Part shown: piece after piece, positions 11,537 to 23,116 of the stretch
Numbering within the stretch: the stretch's first letter is position 1
How the letters are laid out: each line of letters opens with the position of its first letter
Assembly (NCBI RefSeq): GCF_003672135.1
Contig: NC_039512.1
Location: forward strand, 7,886,374-7,950,373
Direction: 5' to 3'
Length of the DNA: 64,000 nt
From: Ooceraea biroi
Lineage: Eukaryota; Arthropoda; Insecta; Hymenoptera; Formicidae
Translations under genes and position numbers: made by a program
Notes under the pieces: generated by a model
Databases searched by the model: none
What the model was told of the DNA's origin: nothing
The model's input: only the letters and a program-made list of their open reading frames with translations

Positions 11537-13546
11537 ATGAGCGAGAATATACAAGGAACATTTGTATCTGAGAAAATATCCAAGATAAGATGGCAACATG
11601 CAGATTTTACGGAAGCGAAACATTTCTTAACCGGCAGTTGGGATAACCCGGTGAGACAGTTTTTTATATACCTAACCTAAATTTATAGATATATTTTACA
11701 AGACGTAAATTTTATATTTCAGAGGTGTCATGCTTTTAATTTTAATTTCATAACTGTCTCACTGTTCTCAATATTATTTTCGTACAGTCTCTAAAGTTTT
11801 ATTAAAATAGGTTAAGAAAATTGTCACATGCTATTGTCAAATTATTCGATGAATGTTTATCATTGTGTAATATTTTGTATCATTTCGTCTAATTAGAAAA
11901 CCTTCTAACTCACAAAACTACAATTTTACAAGAACTTTTCTAAACGATGCAAAATCTCAAGATAAGTTGGTCGAAATAAATATTTCAATTTTGTAAAAAA
12001 TTGGAGTTAGAAGGTTTTCTAACTAGGCCGACGATTTATTGACGGAAATATTAAAATTAAGTGGAATATAAATAAAGTGAAGTAATATAGTTTTAAAATC
12101 TACTATACAGGTAAATAAAATAACGTATTGGACATTTAGAACAAGTTACGATGAAGAACCGTCTCCTGCAATCTTATCATCGTATTCATTCCTTGGAGAT
12201 GTCACCGAATTGAAGGTAACATAATGTTATTTTACGATAAATAAAATAATTTCTTGTCTCGAACATTAACTGAACGTAAATATATATTTTTTCAGTTTAT
12301 CAGTAAGGATTACTTTGTTGCATCCTCATCTTTAGGTTCAGTGAAATTGCTGCAGATTGATGAAGATACCTGTACCGAATTCAAAGAACATATGGCATGG
12401 GAGTTTATACATAGTTTTAAGTAAATAATTAAATTAATTTCCTTTAAAACTAAAATCCTTAAATTGTTATCTTCAATATGTTGTTTTTTTTACAGAACAA
12501 CAGATTACGCATCTTGCACGGCTCTGTCTACGTTTGAACAGGATGTGGCTTCTGTTGGGGAAGATGGGAAGCTTAATCTTCTCACTGCTGCGGAGAAGAA
12601 ACCAGTCAGGATTATTGGTAAATGTTGCAATAAGGAAATTTATATTAACATACACTTTGTTTACAGCGTATATGATTAAATTAGTATGCTTGGAAGAATA
12701 TTATTAACTTAAATTTTGTAATCTAAATATTCAGAAGATGCCGATAGCTGCTCGATGTACTGCGTTGACTTCTTGAGGCACAGTGAAGTGCTTACGGGCA
12801 ATTCGAGGGGCCACATGAAAGTTTGGGATCTAAGGAACGACCGGGACGTGCCTGCCACCACGTTCATGCTCTCCGATCAAGTAAAAGTAAGCTGTGAAAA
12901 TAGACGTTCCTCTAATTTCTCTGATATCGAATCAAGTCTTCGGTCATCTTTGCACTTGCAATTCTGTACTGATGCGACAAACACTTTTTGCAGACAGCAG
13001 CTACAAGTATCGCGCATCATCCTACACAGAGGCATATCGTGGTTGCCGGTGGAGGCGATGGGAGTCTAACCATATGGGACTTGAGGCAAAATACTTACCC
13101 GATCTCGCAGCTTAACGCACACGCGAAAACTGTCAGTGAGATATTGTTCCATCAGGACAGGCCTGACAATCTCTTCACTTGTTCCATCAGCGGAGAATTG
13201 TGGCACTGGAATAACGCGCAAGCCTCAAAATTAAAGCTCGGTAAGTAAGCTTGAATAAATATTAATTAATATAGAGTGTATATATGTTATATATTATATA
13301 AATTAGTATATATAATATTTTTATTATAATATTAAGTAAGGACTAATTTGGAGGATCTATTTTGTCATGTCAGATTCTATGGACACACATTGGTTAAATA
13401 CAATTAGTGCAAACGGAAAAGTTAATGTAACCTCATTGTGCACTGCGATGCATAAATCAATAAATAGTATCGATATTGATAGATCGATGCTGCTCTTCGG
13501 GTGTGACAATGAAGCTATATACGTTGTAAGAAATGTGCTTATTTAA
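11537..13546 (+). CDS. Nup43: nucleoporin Nup43 (WD40 repeat)
   Basis: WD40-propeller subunit of the Nup107-160 (Y) complex of the nuclear pore, also associated with kinetochores. Exons: 11537-11650, 12111-12215, 12296-12420, 12496-12617, 12735-12886, 12994-13240, 13374-13546 (TAA). All phases join, giving 345 residues, close to the family size of about 380. Visible WD signatures include GHMKVWDLRND and GDGSLTIWDLRQN, with GELWHWNN near the end. The C-terminal blade ends LLFGCDNEAIYVV, as in Nup43. The start ATG follows AAAA and opens MSENIQGTF. Intron 1 carries an inverted-repeat element (11886-12033). A likely poly(A) signal AATAAA lies about 40 bases after the stop. DHX15 follows on the same strand about 550 bases later. 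Confidence 0.93.
11886..12033. mobile_element. MITE-like inverted repeat, family A copy 1
   Basis: Imperfect palindrome in Nup43 intron 1. The left arm CTAATTAGAAAACCTTCTAA pairs with the right arm, which ends TTCTAACTAGGCCGACG. The internal sequence (TTTCTAAACGATGCAAAATC) and the arms match the element at 47260-47405 in Hrb27C. No coding capacity, so a non-autonomous DNA element. Confidence 0.8.
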
Positions 13547-14093
13547 TAATAACATGTTATTTTTATATCTTTAGTATACATAAATAAAATTACCAATTTT
13601 TCTTTATTTTATGGTGTTATTTCCTTGGATATATATAACCTAGACTTGATTTTGCTTAATAACTTTAATTAAATACTTTTTCATAATTTTTAAATCTTCG
13701 ATATTAAGTATTTTTTGTGATCAAATATTAGTTGGAGTTATATTTGACTACACACTTGGAATTAAATGAAGGCCCTCGTTAAGTTGATACAAATTGCTTC
13801 AAGTAAGCCCGTTTATTTTTACAAATACAAGATACAAACCAATCACATACCTAAAATTAGACAGCATAGCCGATTCTTCTTGTACATTATACTTTACGCG
13901 ATTAGACGAATTTGCAATCCGAACGTGACGCGCCAATGATCGTTACGGATGGCTCCATCTGCTGTCACTTTCCGTTACTAGAAAGATGGAAAGCTTCGAG
14001 GTCGCCGCTGGCGCTTATTTGCCATTTTGACTGACGCCTTGCCTGAATCTTCATAAACAGTTTAGCTTACCGTTCCAAGTGGGAAAGGACGCT

Positions 14094-17000
14094 ATGTCGA
14101 AGCGCAGGATCGAGGTCGTGGACCCGTACGTCAAACGAAAAGCCACGTGAGTGCACCAGCGTATTTCCCGTGTATTTCTCGAGTGACGGGGCAGCCCAGC
14201 GTGATCCTCGTCGATCTCGGAGTCCCTTGCCATGTGCAACATCGTGCGCGTATATATTTATCGCGCGGAACGCGCGTGCACGTGAATTTCAATGACGTGT
14301 AACTCGCACGTATCTAATGATACTCATTAGACGTCATCGATAAATTCGGTGGATCTCGAGTCTCGTCGAGACTGCAGACCCTGCCCGATACTTCCGGCGG
14401 TTACAATAAAGACCTCGGATCGCTGACTCCGACTGTAACGGTTCTCAATCTGACACACGCTCTTCGTACTTGAAATTGTCGGGACAGTTATTCCGCGTGG
14501 TCATTCCGTCCGTTGTGCGATTGCAAACACGCATACAAGCTCATCGTCATCTCGTTGATCTCGTTGCTCATTGCTCGTGGATTAATAATATCTTGAGAGA
14601 GTTTGTGTCGAGGAGGATGCGTGTTCTCAACTTGATGCGTTTGTTGTCAACTCGCGGTTGCTAATGAGGAACGCATAAGTGTCTCCGTTACGCATCGTAT
14701 ATTTACACGCTGGAGTAATAAATGATACAATGACTGCTTTACAGGGACGGTTCAACGTCCAACAATGTGGCGACCACAGCGTCGACGGCGACGAAGAGCC
14801 AAGTACAATTCAACCCATACACCATGCTGCCGTACACACCGAAGTACTATGAACTTTATAAGAAAAGAATAACTCTGCCTGTGTTCGAGTATCGTGCTGA
14901 TTTCATGAGATTGGTGTCCCAGCACCAATGCATCGTTCTCGTCGGAGAGACAGGATCTGGCAAGACCACACAAATACCGCAATGGTGCGTCGAATATTCA
15001 AGGAGTATTGGATCCAAAGGAGTCGCCTGCACACAGCCGAGGAGAGTGGCGGCAATGAGCGTCGCTCAAAGAGTGTCAGAGGAGATGGATGTTGCCTTAG
15101 GTAATTATATGTCAGAGAAATACGAGAATGTATATTTTTATTAATAATTTATATATTTTATTTCAAATTAAAAGTTTAATTAAAATTAAATTAATATTTT
15201 ATTTTATTTTTAATTAAATTTAAGTAATTTTGAATTTTGCTACTTTTTATTTCTAACATTTTTTTTTTTAAATTGCTAAATATTCTATATTACATAAATA
15301 TAATAAAATTTGTATTATTCACGTATATACATATATATATTTGTGTTGACAGGCCAAGAAGTAGGATACAGCATCCGTTTTGAAGATTGTAGTTCCCCGA
15401 AAACTGTGTTGAAGTACATGACCGATGGTATGTTACTTCGTGAAGGTATGTCCGATCCCATGCTGGATGCTTACCAAGTGATACTGCTCGATGAAGCGCA
15501 CGAAAGAACGTTAGCCACCGACTTGCTCATGGGTGTTTTGAAAGAAGTGATTAAACAGAGACTGGATTTGAAACTTGTGATTATGAGTGCCACCTTAGAC
15601 GCCGGGAAGTTTCAGCAGTACTTCGATAACGCACCTCTCATGAACGTACCTGGTAGAACGCATCCGGTCGAGATATTTTACACGCCGGAGCCGGAGAGAG
15701 ATTACCTAGAGGCTGCGATCAGGACCGTCATCCAGATCCAGATGTGCGAGGAGATCCCCGGCGATCTCTTGCTGTTTTTGACTGGCCAGGAGGAAATCGA
15801 GGAGGCGTGCAAGAGAATCAAACGAGAGATGGACAACCTGGGACCTGAAGTCGGCGAACTGAAGTGTATACCGTTGTACTCGACGCTGCCGCCGAATCTC
15901 CAGCAGAGAATATTCGAAGCCGCTCCACCTACCAAATCTAACGGCGCTATCGGTCGTAAAGTCGTGGTGTCGACCAATATCGCAGAAACATCGTTGACCA
16001 TCGACGGAGTCGTCTTCGTTATAGATCCTGGTTTTGCCAAGCAAAAAGTAAGTAGCGTTGATCGATTAGGATTCTCATATTCAGGAACTTTAATCACGGG
16101 TTTGTTAATCTCGCACGTTTCTTTTTTCATTTAGGTGTACAATCCGCGAATCCGTGTCGAGTCTCTCTTAGTGTCGCCTATCAGTAAAGCCTCCGCGCAA
16201 CAGAGAGCCGGACGTGCTGGTAGAACGAGGCCCGGGAAGTGTTTCAGATTGTATACGGAGAAGGCGTACAAAAACGAGATGCAGGATAACACGTATCCTG
16301 AAATCTTGCGTTCCAATCTCGGGAGCGTGGTGCTGCAACTGAAGAAACTTGGCATCGACGATTTGGTACGTTTCTTCAAATTTTATAACTATTTTATAAT
16401 TTTATTTTACCATTTTATAATTTTATAAATATTATTTATAGCCATCTCGTTATTATCAGTCTCATATTTTTTTTACTTTAAATAATATAATATGAAAATA
16501 TTTTATCGTGCGCCGCTACGCAGGTGCATTTCGATTTTATGGACCCGCCCGCACCGGAGACTCTCATGCGAGCGTTGGAGCTCCTGAATTACCTGGCAGC
16601 TCTCGACGACGATGGGAATTTAACGGACCTTGGCGCAGTTATGGCAGAATTCCCATTGGATCCCCAGTTGGCGAAAATGCTCATAGCGTCTTGCAATCAC
16701 AATTGTAGCAACGAGATACTCAGTATCACCGCTATGCTTTCAGGTAATGTATCGAGGTTTGTCGCTTCATGCAATGATAATTGCGCATAAGCGCGTAATA
16801 ATAATTTATCAGCTTCGAACAAATAAATTAATTCGTAAATTGTTAAATCGTTATTTGTTAACTATTAAAATTATACGTGTATACATAAAAAGTACAAGTG
16901 ATAGAGTCAGAGTCGTGTTAAGATGACATGCTAGTATATTGATGATTGATGTGGTATTAGTCCCACAGTGCTTTGTGAGACCGAACGAATCGAAGAAGGC

Positions 17001-17920
17001 TGCCGATGATGCAAAAATGAAGTTCGCGCACATTGATGGCGATCATCTGACGTTACTTAACGTGTATCATTCCTTCAAGCAACGTAAGTAGTTTATCTCT
17101 CGACGGTTTATTTCTTACAGCGGAAGCGTACGCGTTTCAAGTCAGTTCCACTTATCGCTGACGAATAATCTTTACAGATATGGAGGATGTCCATTGGTGC
17201 TACGACAATTACGTGAACTACCGGTCGTTAAAGAGTGGCGACAACGTGAGACAGCAATTGAGTAGAATAATGGATAGATTCGTGTTGAAGCGCACGTCGA
17301 CGGACTTCAACTCGAAAGACTATTACATCAACATCAGGAAAGCTCTCGTCAATGGCTTCTTCATGCAGGTGAGTTATCGTTATTTTTGCGTAAAATAAAA
17401 TTGATAAAAAAATAAAATAAAATAAATAAAATTGATAAAAAAGTTTCAATCACGCTGTTTCGTTTCTCCGTTAATGTACTGTGTCGTTACTGACGTTAAT
17501 TCTGTTTTTTATTGTTCGATCAGGTGGCGCATTTAGAGAGAACAGGACATTATCTAACTATCAAGGATAATCAGATAGTGCAATTGCATCCGAGTAGCTG
17601 TCTGGATCATAAACCGGAATGGGTTATTTACAATGAATTTGTGCTCACTACCAAGAATTACATTAGAACGGTCACCGACATCAAACGTAAGTTTCTTTTT
17701 TTTATTGCGAACCATGCGCAGTGCTTCTTATTTAATCCATTTGTTTTTTTCGTTCTAATAATTTGTTAATTCTCCATTCCTTTATTTTACAGCCGACTGG
17801 TTGCTTATGATAGCACCACAATATTACGATCTACAAAATTTCCCCCAATGCGAGGCGAAGAGGCAACTCGAAATGATTCAAGCGAAATTAGACTCGAAGC
17901 AATATCAGGAAGGCTTCTAA
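14094..17920 (+). CDS. DHX15: pre-mRNA-splicing DEAH-box helicase DHX15/Prp43
   Basis: ATP-dependent DEAH helicase that disassembles the post-splicing lariat spliceosome and acts in ribosome assembly. Nine exons: 14094-14146, 14745-15100, 15353-16047, 16135-16365, 16524-16743, 16961-17083, 17178-17368, 17524-17686, 17793-17920. Every phase joins; 719 residues, somewhat shorter than vertebrate DHX15 through a short N-terminus. Motif I GETGSGKT is at residues 85-92, motif II DEAH at 183-186, motif III SAT at 215-217 and motif VI QRAGRAGR at 391-398. The helicase-associated domain follows (PPAPETLMRALELLNYLAAL), then the OB-fold region (YLTIKDNQIVQLHPSS, KPEWVIYNEFVLT). It ends LDSKQYQEGF. The N-terminus MSKRRIEVVDPYVKRKA is basic. 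Intron 1 is unusually rich in G+C and probably holds promoter-proximal sequence. Confidence 0.97.
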
Positions 17921-19492
17921 CCTCTATACATTTTAGACATGTTTGACATCGTTGGACGCGAAATGTGACGCAGAATGCTCAGTCAAGCTTTTATCGTAAT
18001 AAATGGCACACGACTTTTTCATGTATCAAAACCACATCACATACAAGACATCGTAAAACACGCAACGTGAAAAGCCACTTTTTGTCTTTCACTTTAAAAA
18101 AAAAACAATGGAAACAGTACGTTAAAATATTTAGGTTTTTTTTTTATACAAGCCTGCAATCGGCTTGTACAATGTAAAAAATTGAGAATATTTAAGTATT
18201 TTCAACGCTTAAGCCAAAAGAAAAGGAACAAAAAAGACGAAAATGGAGGATTCATTAGTTCGAGACGGTAGAGACGGTAGTTAATCGAAAAGGGTTATTT
18301 ATATACACTTAAGAAAGAAACGTAGCCTCTAAGCAATTTTAAGCAGCAGAATTCGTTAATCTACGTTTACATTCGACGTATCTGGAATCACTCTAGATAT
18401 AATAGATTAATTTTTGTATTAAACGTTGGCCGTATAACGTGAGGAAGGGATATAAAATGATCACTATATTAAGTATCGCTTTATAGATAGTCGAAAGTCG
18501 GCAGGAAATTTATATTTATTTAACTCCCTGGGCAGAAGGTTCGTTTTTTATTGACGCCAGCACGTTTCTCTTATCGCTACGATGATGGATCATGTACGGC
18601 TTGAAATTTCAGTTCTGGATTCTGTGCTTCTTGAATTTGAATTTGAGTTTAAATTGTGGCAGCGCATGTCTACGAGACTTTTCCGAATGAAATGTAAAAG
18701 AGAACCAATGCACGATTTTACATTGCTTATTATACGTAAACACAGTTTCCCTAGACCTGACAGAATCAAATTACAGAAAGAAGAATGATGTAATTAAAAA
18801 GCGTAAGCAGCAGGTAGTTTATAAAACACCAGCGTTTAGTGTGAGAAAACTATTGTCTTCAGTAGCACACCTGAAGAACACAAAGTAAATTCGGTATCCT
18901 ATATGTTTATTGTTCATTATTGATATTCTACACGTATTAACAATAAATATATGGATTTTGCTTTTGACACGAGAGTTCATAAGTGATTCCTGTGTTCACG
19001 AATTTTGAATTTATTCTCTGTTTAATCACGAGTAGGTACCAGCCGCCTATCACACTCTGATAATGCTTTTGATTTTGTAAGTAAATAGGAAGATAAAAAA
19101 TTAATTTCTAGAAATTTATATTGCGCAGGATGCTATCTTATTTTATTTATATTATTTTCGTGACACGTATAATTTTTATAGATAAATAAGCTACTTTTAG
19201 GTCCAATCTATCCTAGATAACTCGGGAGGAACAAATCACCGGTTGCGAAATTTCACTATAGCGGCGACAGTGATATTTTTTCGACGCGTCAGGTGAGGTT
19301 GGTACGGATTTCCCGCGCGCGTAATTCCGTCGCATAATGCTCGTTGCATCTGCCACCTTCGGTGACATGTGTTACGGCAAGTGGTGTTAACAAGTATTTA
19401 TCGCTATTCGATAACACGAGGACGCGTCGAGCAATCAAATATCGTTCTGCAAGGTTTCGGTGAGGTATTTACGGTATTTACGAACAGGCAGC
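17921..19492. other. DHX15 3' UTR and RanGAP upstream region
   Basis: Non-coding. Short frames here look random. AATAAATAT at about 18943 is a candidate DHX15 poly(A) signal. The last 250 bases before RanGAP rise in G+C and contain several CpGs, consistent with a promoter and 5' UTR. Confidence 0.5.
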
Positions 19493-21830
19493 ATGTTCAG
19501 TCTAAGCGAGCTCAACGAGCAGTTGAAAGACGCCAGCCGAAAGTGTACCGGTACCGGGGTTTCTTTCGCCGGCCAGTCGCTTGTACTGGATACCGCAGAG
19601 GACGGTAAGAACTCAGTATTTTTCCCACAAATTGCCTGTTCAATACATTCTCCGTCCAGAGGCGTATGAGGTTATGTAAACAAATGTGTGAACTTGGTTC
19701 TGGGTCTCACAAATATGATAACAATCATCGTTTCACAAACTTTTATTTGCCTCTATAAAATTCTCAATTCTATTTATAATAGACCGCATAACGTTTATAG
19801 ATAAATATTTAATGCTATAATTTTGTAGATAACTATTTAATGCCGTAACTGGTAGACCAACGTTTACAATAAAGCTTAAAATAAAGTTACTTTGTGTACT
19901 GCACAGCTGTTCGAGTAGTGGAAGCGATAAAAGCATGTCCGTGCTTAGAGTACCTAGATTTAGAAGGAAATACGCTCGGCACACCGGCGGCGGAAGCCAT
20001 TGCTGAGGTGTTGAAGGAAAAGGGAACCTCCTTGAAGAGAGCATTGTGGAAGGACATGTTCACTGGCCGTTTAAAAACAGAAATCCCAAAGGCATTGGAG
20101 TATCTAGGTATAGCATTGTGCACAGCTGGCAGTCGCCTCACTGAACTCGACCTGAGTGACAATGCTTTCGGCCCGATCGGTATTCAGGGCTTGGCAAATC
20201 TGTTGATGTCGAGTCCGTGTTATACTCTTCAAGAATTAAGGTTGAACAATAACGGCCTTGGCATATCGGGTGGAAAGATGCTAGCTAAAGCATTGGAGAA
20301 GTGCCACGAGAACAGCTCGAAAGAAGGTAAAGTGTTGTAAAATATTGCGAGCATCGATGTGCCAGCAAAATTTTCGTACAAGTATTTAGCGAAACACATT
20401 TTATTGCACAGGCACGCCGCTGGCACTGAAGGTTTTCATCGTCGGCAGAAACCGACTGGAAAACGAAGGTGCGCAGGCACTGGCATCCGTGTTCCAGAAG
20501 CTGAAGACGTTGGAGGAAGTGGTGATGCCGCAGAACGGCATATATCATATCGGCATCGCGGCACTCGCGAGGGGACTGTCCGCCAATCCCGGCCTGCGAG
20601 TATTAAATCTCAACGACAATACGATCGGATTGAAAGGCGCGAGCGCGCTTGCCGAGGTCCTACCGACCTTTCGCAGTCTGGAAGAATTGAATCTCGGGGA
20701 TTGTTTGCTGAAAACTAAGGGGACGTTGGTCTTAACGGAGGCGTTGGCAATCAGCGGTAATCACGTATCCCTCAGGTGCCTGGACTTGAGTAACAACGAG
20801 ATACGCATGGACGGCGGGAGTGCCATCGCCAGGGCCATGAGCGACAAGGCTCGCCTAACGAATCTGCAGTTGGACGGCAATTGCTTCGGGACGGAGGGAC
20901 GTGAGAAACTTCGGCAGGTTCTTACGAAGTTGGGGAGGATCGACGCGCTGAACTCCTTGGATGAGGATTACACCGAGGATGAGGAGGAGGAGGAGGATGA
21001 CGCTAGTGAAAAAGAGGATGACGGTAACGAGGAAGAGGAGAGCGAGGAATGCGAGAGCGATAACAACGAGAATGAGGCAAACGAGAAAGACAACAGAGTG
21101 CACAACCTCGCGCAAAGCACGGTAACGGTGGCAGAATTCTTGAAATCACCGACAAGCGAGAAACTATTGTTACTGCAGGATGACAGTACGCAAGCTTTCA
21201 TTGACCACGCGATGGTACGTATTAATATGTGTGCGTTAACATATCTCATTCTATTTCTAACAAAATTGACCGTATTTTATAGAATTTGGCAATTCAGAGC
21301 GATGCGACTACGGAAGGAAAATATATCGAGGAATTTGTACAGATAATTATGAAGGTATCGGCGTTATGCGACAGCGGTTACATGGTGGTGAGGCTGAAAG
21401 CAGAAACCTTGTCGGATGCATTGTACGTGAAGCTGTTCTCTTACGCGGTAGAGAAGGAGAAGATCTCGAGTTTAAATAACGCGTTGTTAGTCAATCTTGG
21501 TTTAATAAAGGTAAGACAGAAATTAGAAATCATACAATAAATTGTAATATAACTTATACATGTATTGCATACAGAGAACAGGTAAGCTACATAAGCATTT
21601 TTTCTTTTCAGGGTGAGGACAAGAGTAAAAAAATTGATTGGAACTTGGAAGGATGTTTTAAAGCTCTAGAGAAAATTAGTCAGAGGGACTATTTCTTGGG
21701 ACCAACGAGGAGTATATTAAAACTATTTATAGAGAAACCAATGAAAACTAATCGCGCTAACGTAGTAGATCCGTTTCAAGATTCCAAGGCTGCGCTTAAA
21801 GCTGTCCTAGACAGCACTCAGGTTACGTAA
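19493..21830 (+). CDS. RanGAP: Ran GTPase-activating protein (RanGAP)
   Basis: Stimulates GTP hydrolysis by Ran on the cytoplasmic side of the pore, maintaining the Ran gradient for nuclear transport. Exons: 19493-19604, 19907-20326, 20412-21214, 21283-21510, 21612-21830 (TAA); phases join, 593 residues, matching the family. N-terminal leucine-rich repeats of RanGAP type are visible: CLEYLDLEGNTLG, LTELDLSDNAFG, LQELRLNNNGLG, LRVLNLNDNTIGLKGA, LRCLDLSNNEIRMDGG, LTNLQLDGNCFG. A strongly acidic run (Glu/Asp-rich, about 20960-21080) closes the LRR domain, as in known RanGAPs. The C-terminal helical RanGAP1_C region follows in exons 3-5. The start ATG at 19493 opens MFSLSELNEQL. Upstream is DHX15; downstream, ABHD16A on the opposite strand. 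Confidence 0.95.
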
Positions 21831-22178
21831 ATTCATTGAAAATTTCCCCTCTATTGGTATGTAAGGTATACTTATTTATTTTTACATGTCGCGCGCGCGC
21901 ATATATATATGTGAAAAGTGATTTCTCACGTAAAATTATAGGCGTCATTATTGTATAATAAATTTTGCAGAGCTTGCAGAAGTTTATAGCAAACTGATGA
22001 ACTTTATAACGAACTTGAGATTTTAAAGTACGATTTTGTATTTTCGATATTAAAACTTTTTTAATTCACATATTTTTTTTGCAACATTACTTTTATATCC
22101 CATGATGTAATTTTTACACAAAGAGTTTATACAATGAGTAATAATAAAAATAAAAAATATGTTTATTACCGTACATCG

Positions 22179-22214
<36 letters not shown>

Positions 22215-22625
22215 CCTATATCAATCATTTCAGAGTCTAGTGCACGTTGCTTCCATATAATTCTCAATTTAATAATTGGAATAATAATTGCGTGAAGTAA
22301 TAACATGCGTGAAAGCTCATTCATAAAATAAGTTTGTATTATTTTTTTAAGGCAATGTAACAAACGTATATATAATAAAAATAAATTTTCCTAAAATACG
22401 TAATATTTTATATCGCAGTATAGGAATCAATTTTGTATAAAATAATACTTGATGTCCGATTTTGTATAATAATCAATTTCAAGGAAGTGATTATTGTAAC
22501 CTAATTAAGATACTAGCAGCGAAATGAAAGAGGATATCTAGTATGTAACATTCATCACCAATCCAAACAAGATCAGATAATCAGTTTAATGTGAAATAAA
22601 TAATGCTTGCGTGTGTACGTGTAAA
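21831..22625. other. convergent 3' region
   Basis: Non-coding sequence between RanGAP (+) and ABHD16A (-). It holds AATAAA at about 21957 (candidate RanGAP poly(A) signal) and an (AT)n tract near 22180-22212. No gene is seen. Confidence 0.5.
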
Positions 22626-22989
22626 GCTGGCGCCAGACCAAGCGCGATTCGTAACTGGCGATTCGTGATTCGCAGAGATTTATTGAGCATTCGGGAAAAT
22701 TCGTCAATTCAGGGCCCGATTAAGGAGGGACAACCCCGGGCCTCACCCAAGCATCATTCAAGAATATTTATTTTCCGAATAACTGAAAATGGGCCTCCCT
22801 CAAAAATCTTAATCCGACCCTGCGCCAGTGTAAATCTTACACTTATTCGCGATTCGCAGTATATCATTCGTAATTCGAGTCAGTGCGAACGGCGAATCGC
22901 ATATGAGGAATCGAAGAATTTCCCCCTCCACACTGTTCACAAATGTAAATTTATATTGAATTACGAATCGCGCGTAGTCCGGCGCTGGC
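22626..22989. mobile_element. inverted-repeat element with nested insert
   Basis: The ends GCTGGCGCCAGACCAAGCG and, at the right, CGCGTAGTCCGGCGCTGGC are inverted repeats extended by GATTCGTAA/TTACGAATC. An inner segment at 22710-22822 has its own ends, CAGGGCCCGATTAAGGAGGG and AATCCGACCCTG, which are inverted relative to each other. This suggests one small DNA transposon sitting in another. The 129-codon plus frame over it is not credible coding. Confidence 0.7.
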
Positions 22990-23116
22990 TGAAAACTTGA
23001 TATGAAATGCACTGAACGTGTTATTCCCACCTTTGTTCGTTTTCGTACTGTACGATATTCATAACAACTTTTTGCGGAAAGCCTGTTTTAACTTATAACA
23101 TATAGCGTCGTGAGAC

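Noticed and set aside
20855..21249. Hydrophobic minus ORFs opposite RanGAP
   Set aside because: Reverse complement of the acidic GAG/GAT-rich stretch, which reads as Leu/Ser/Val runs; not a membrane protein.
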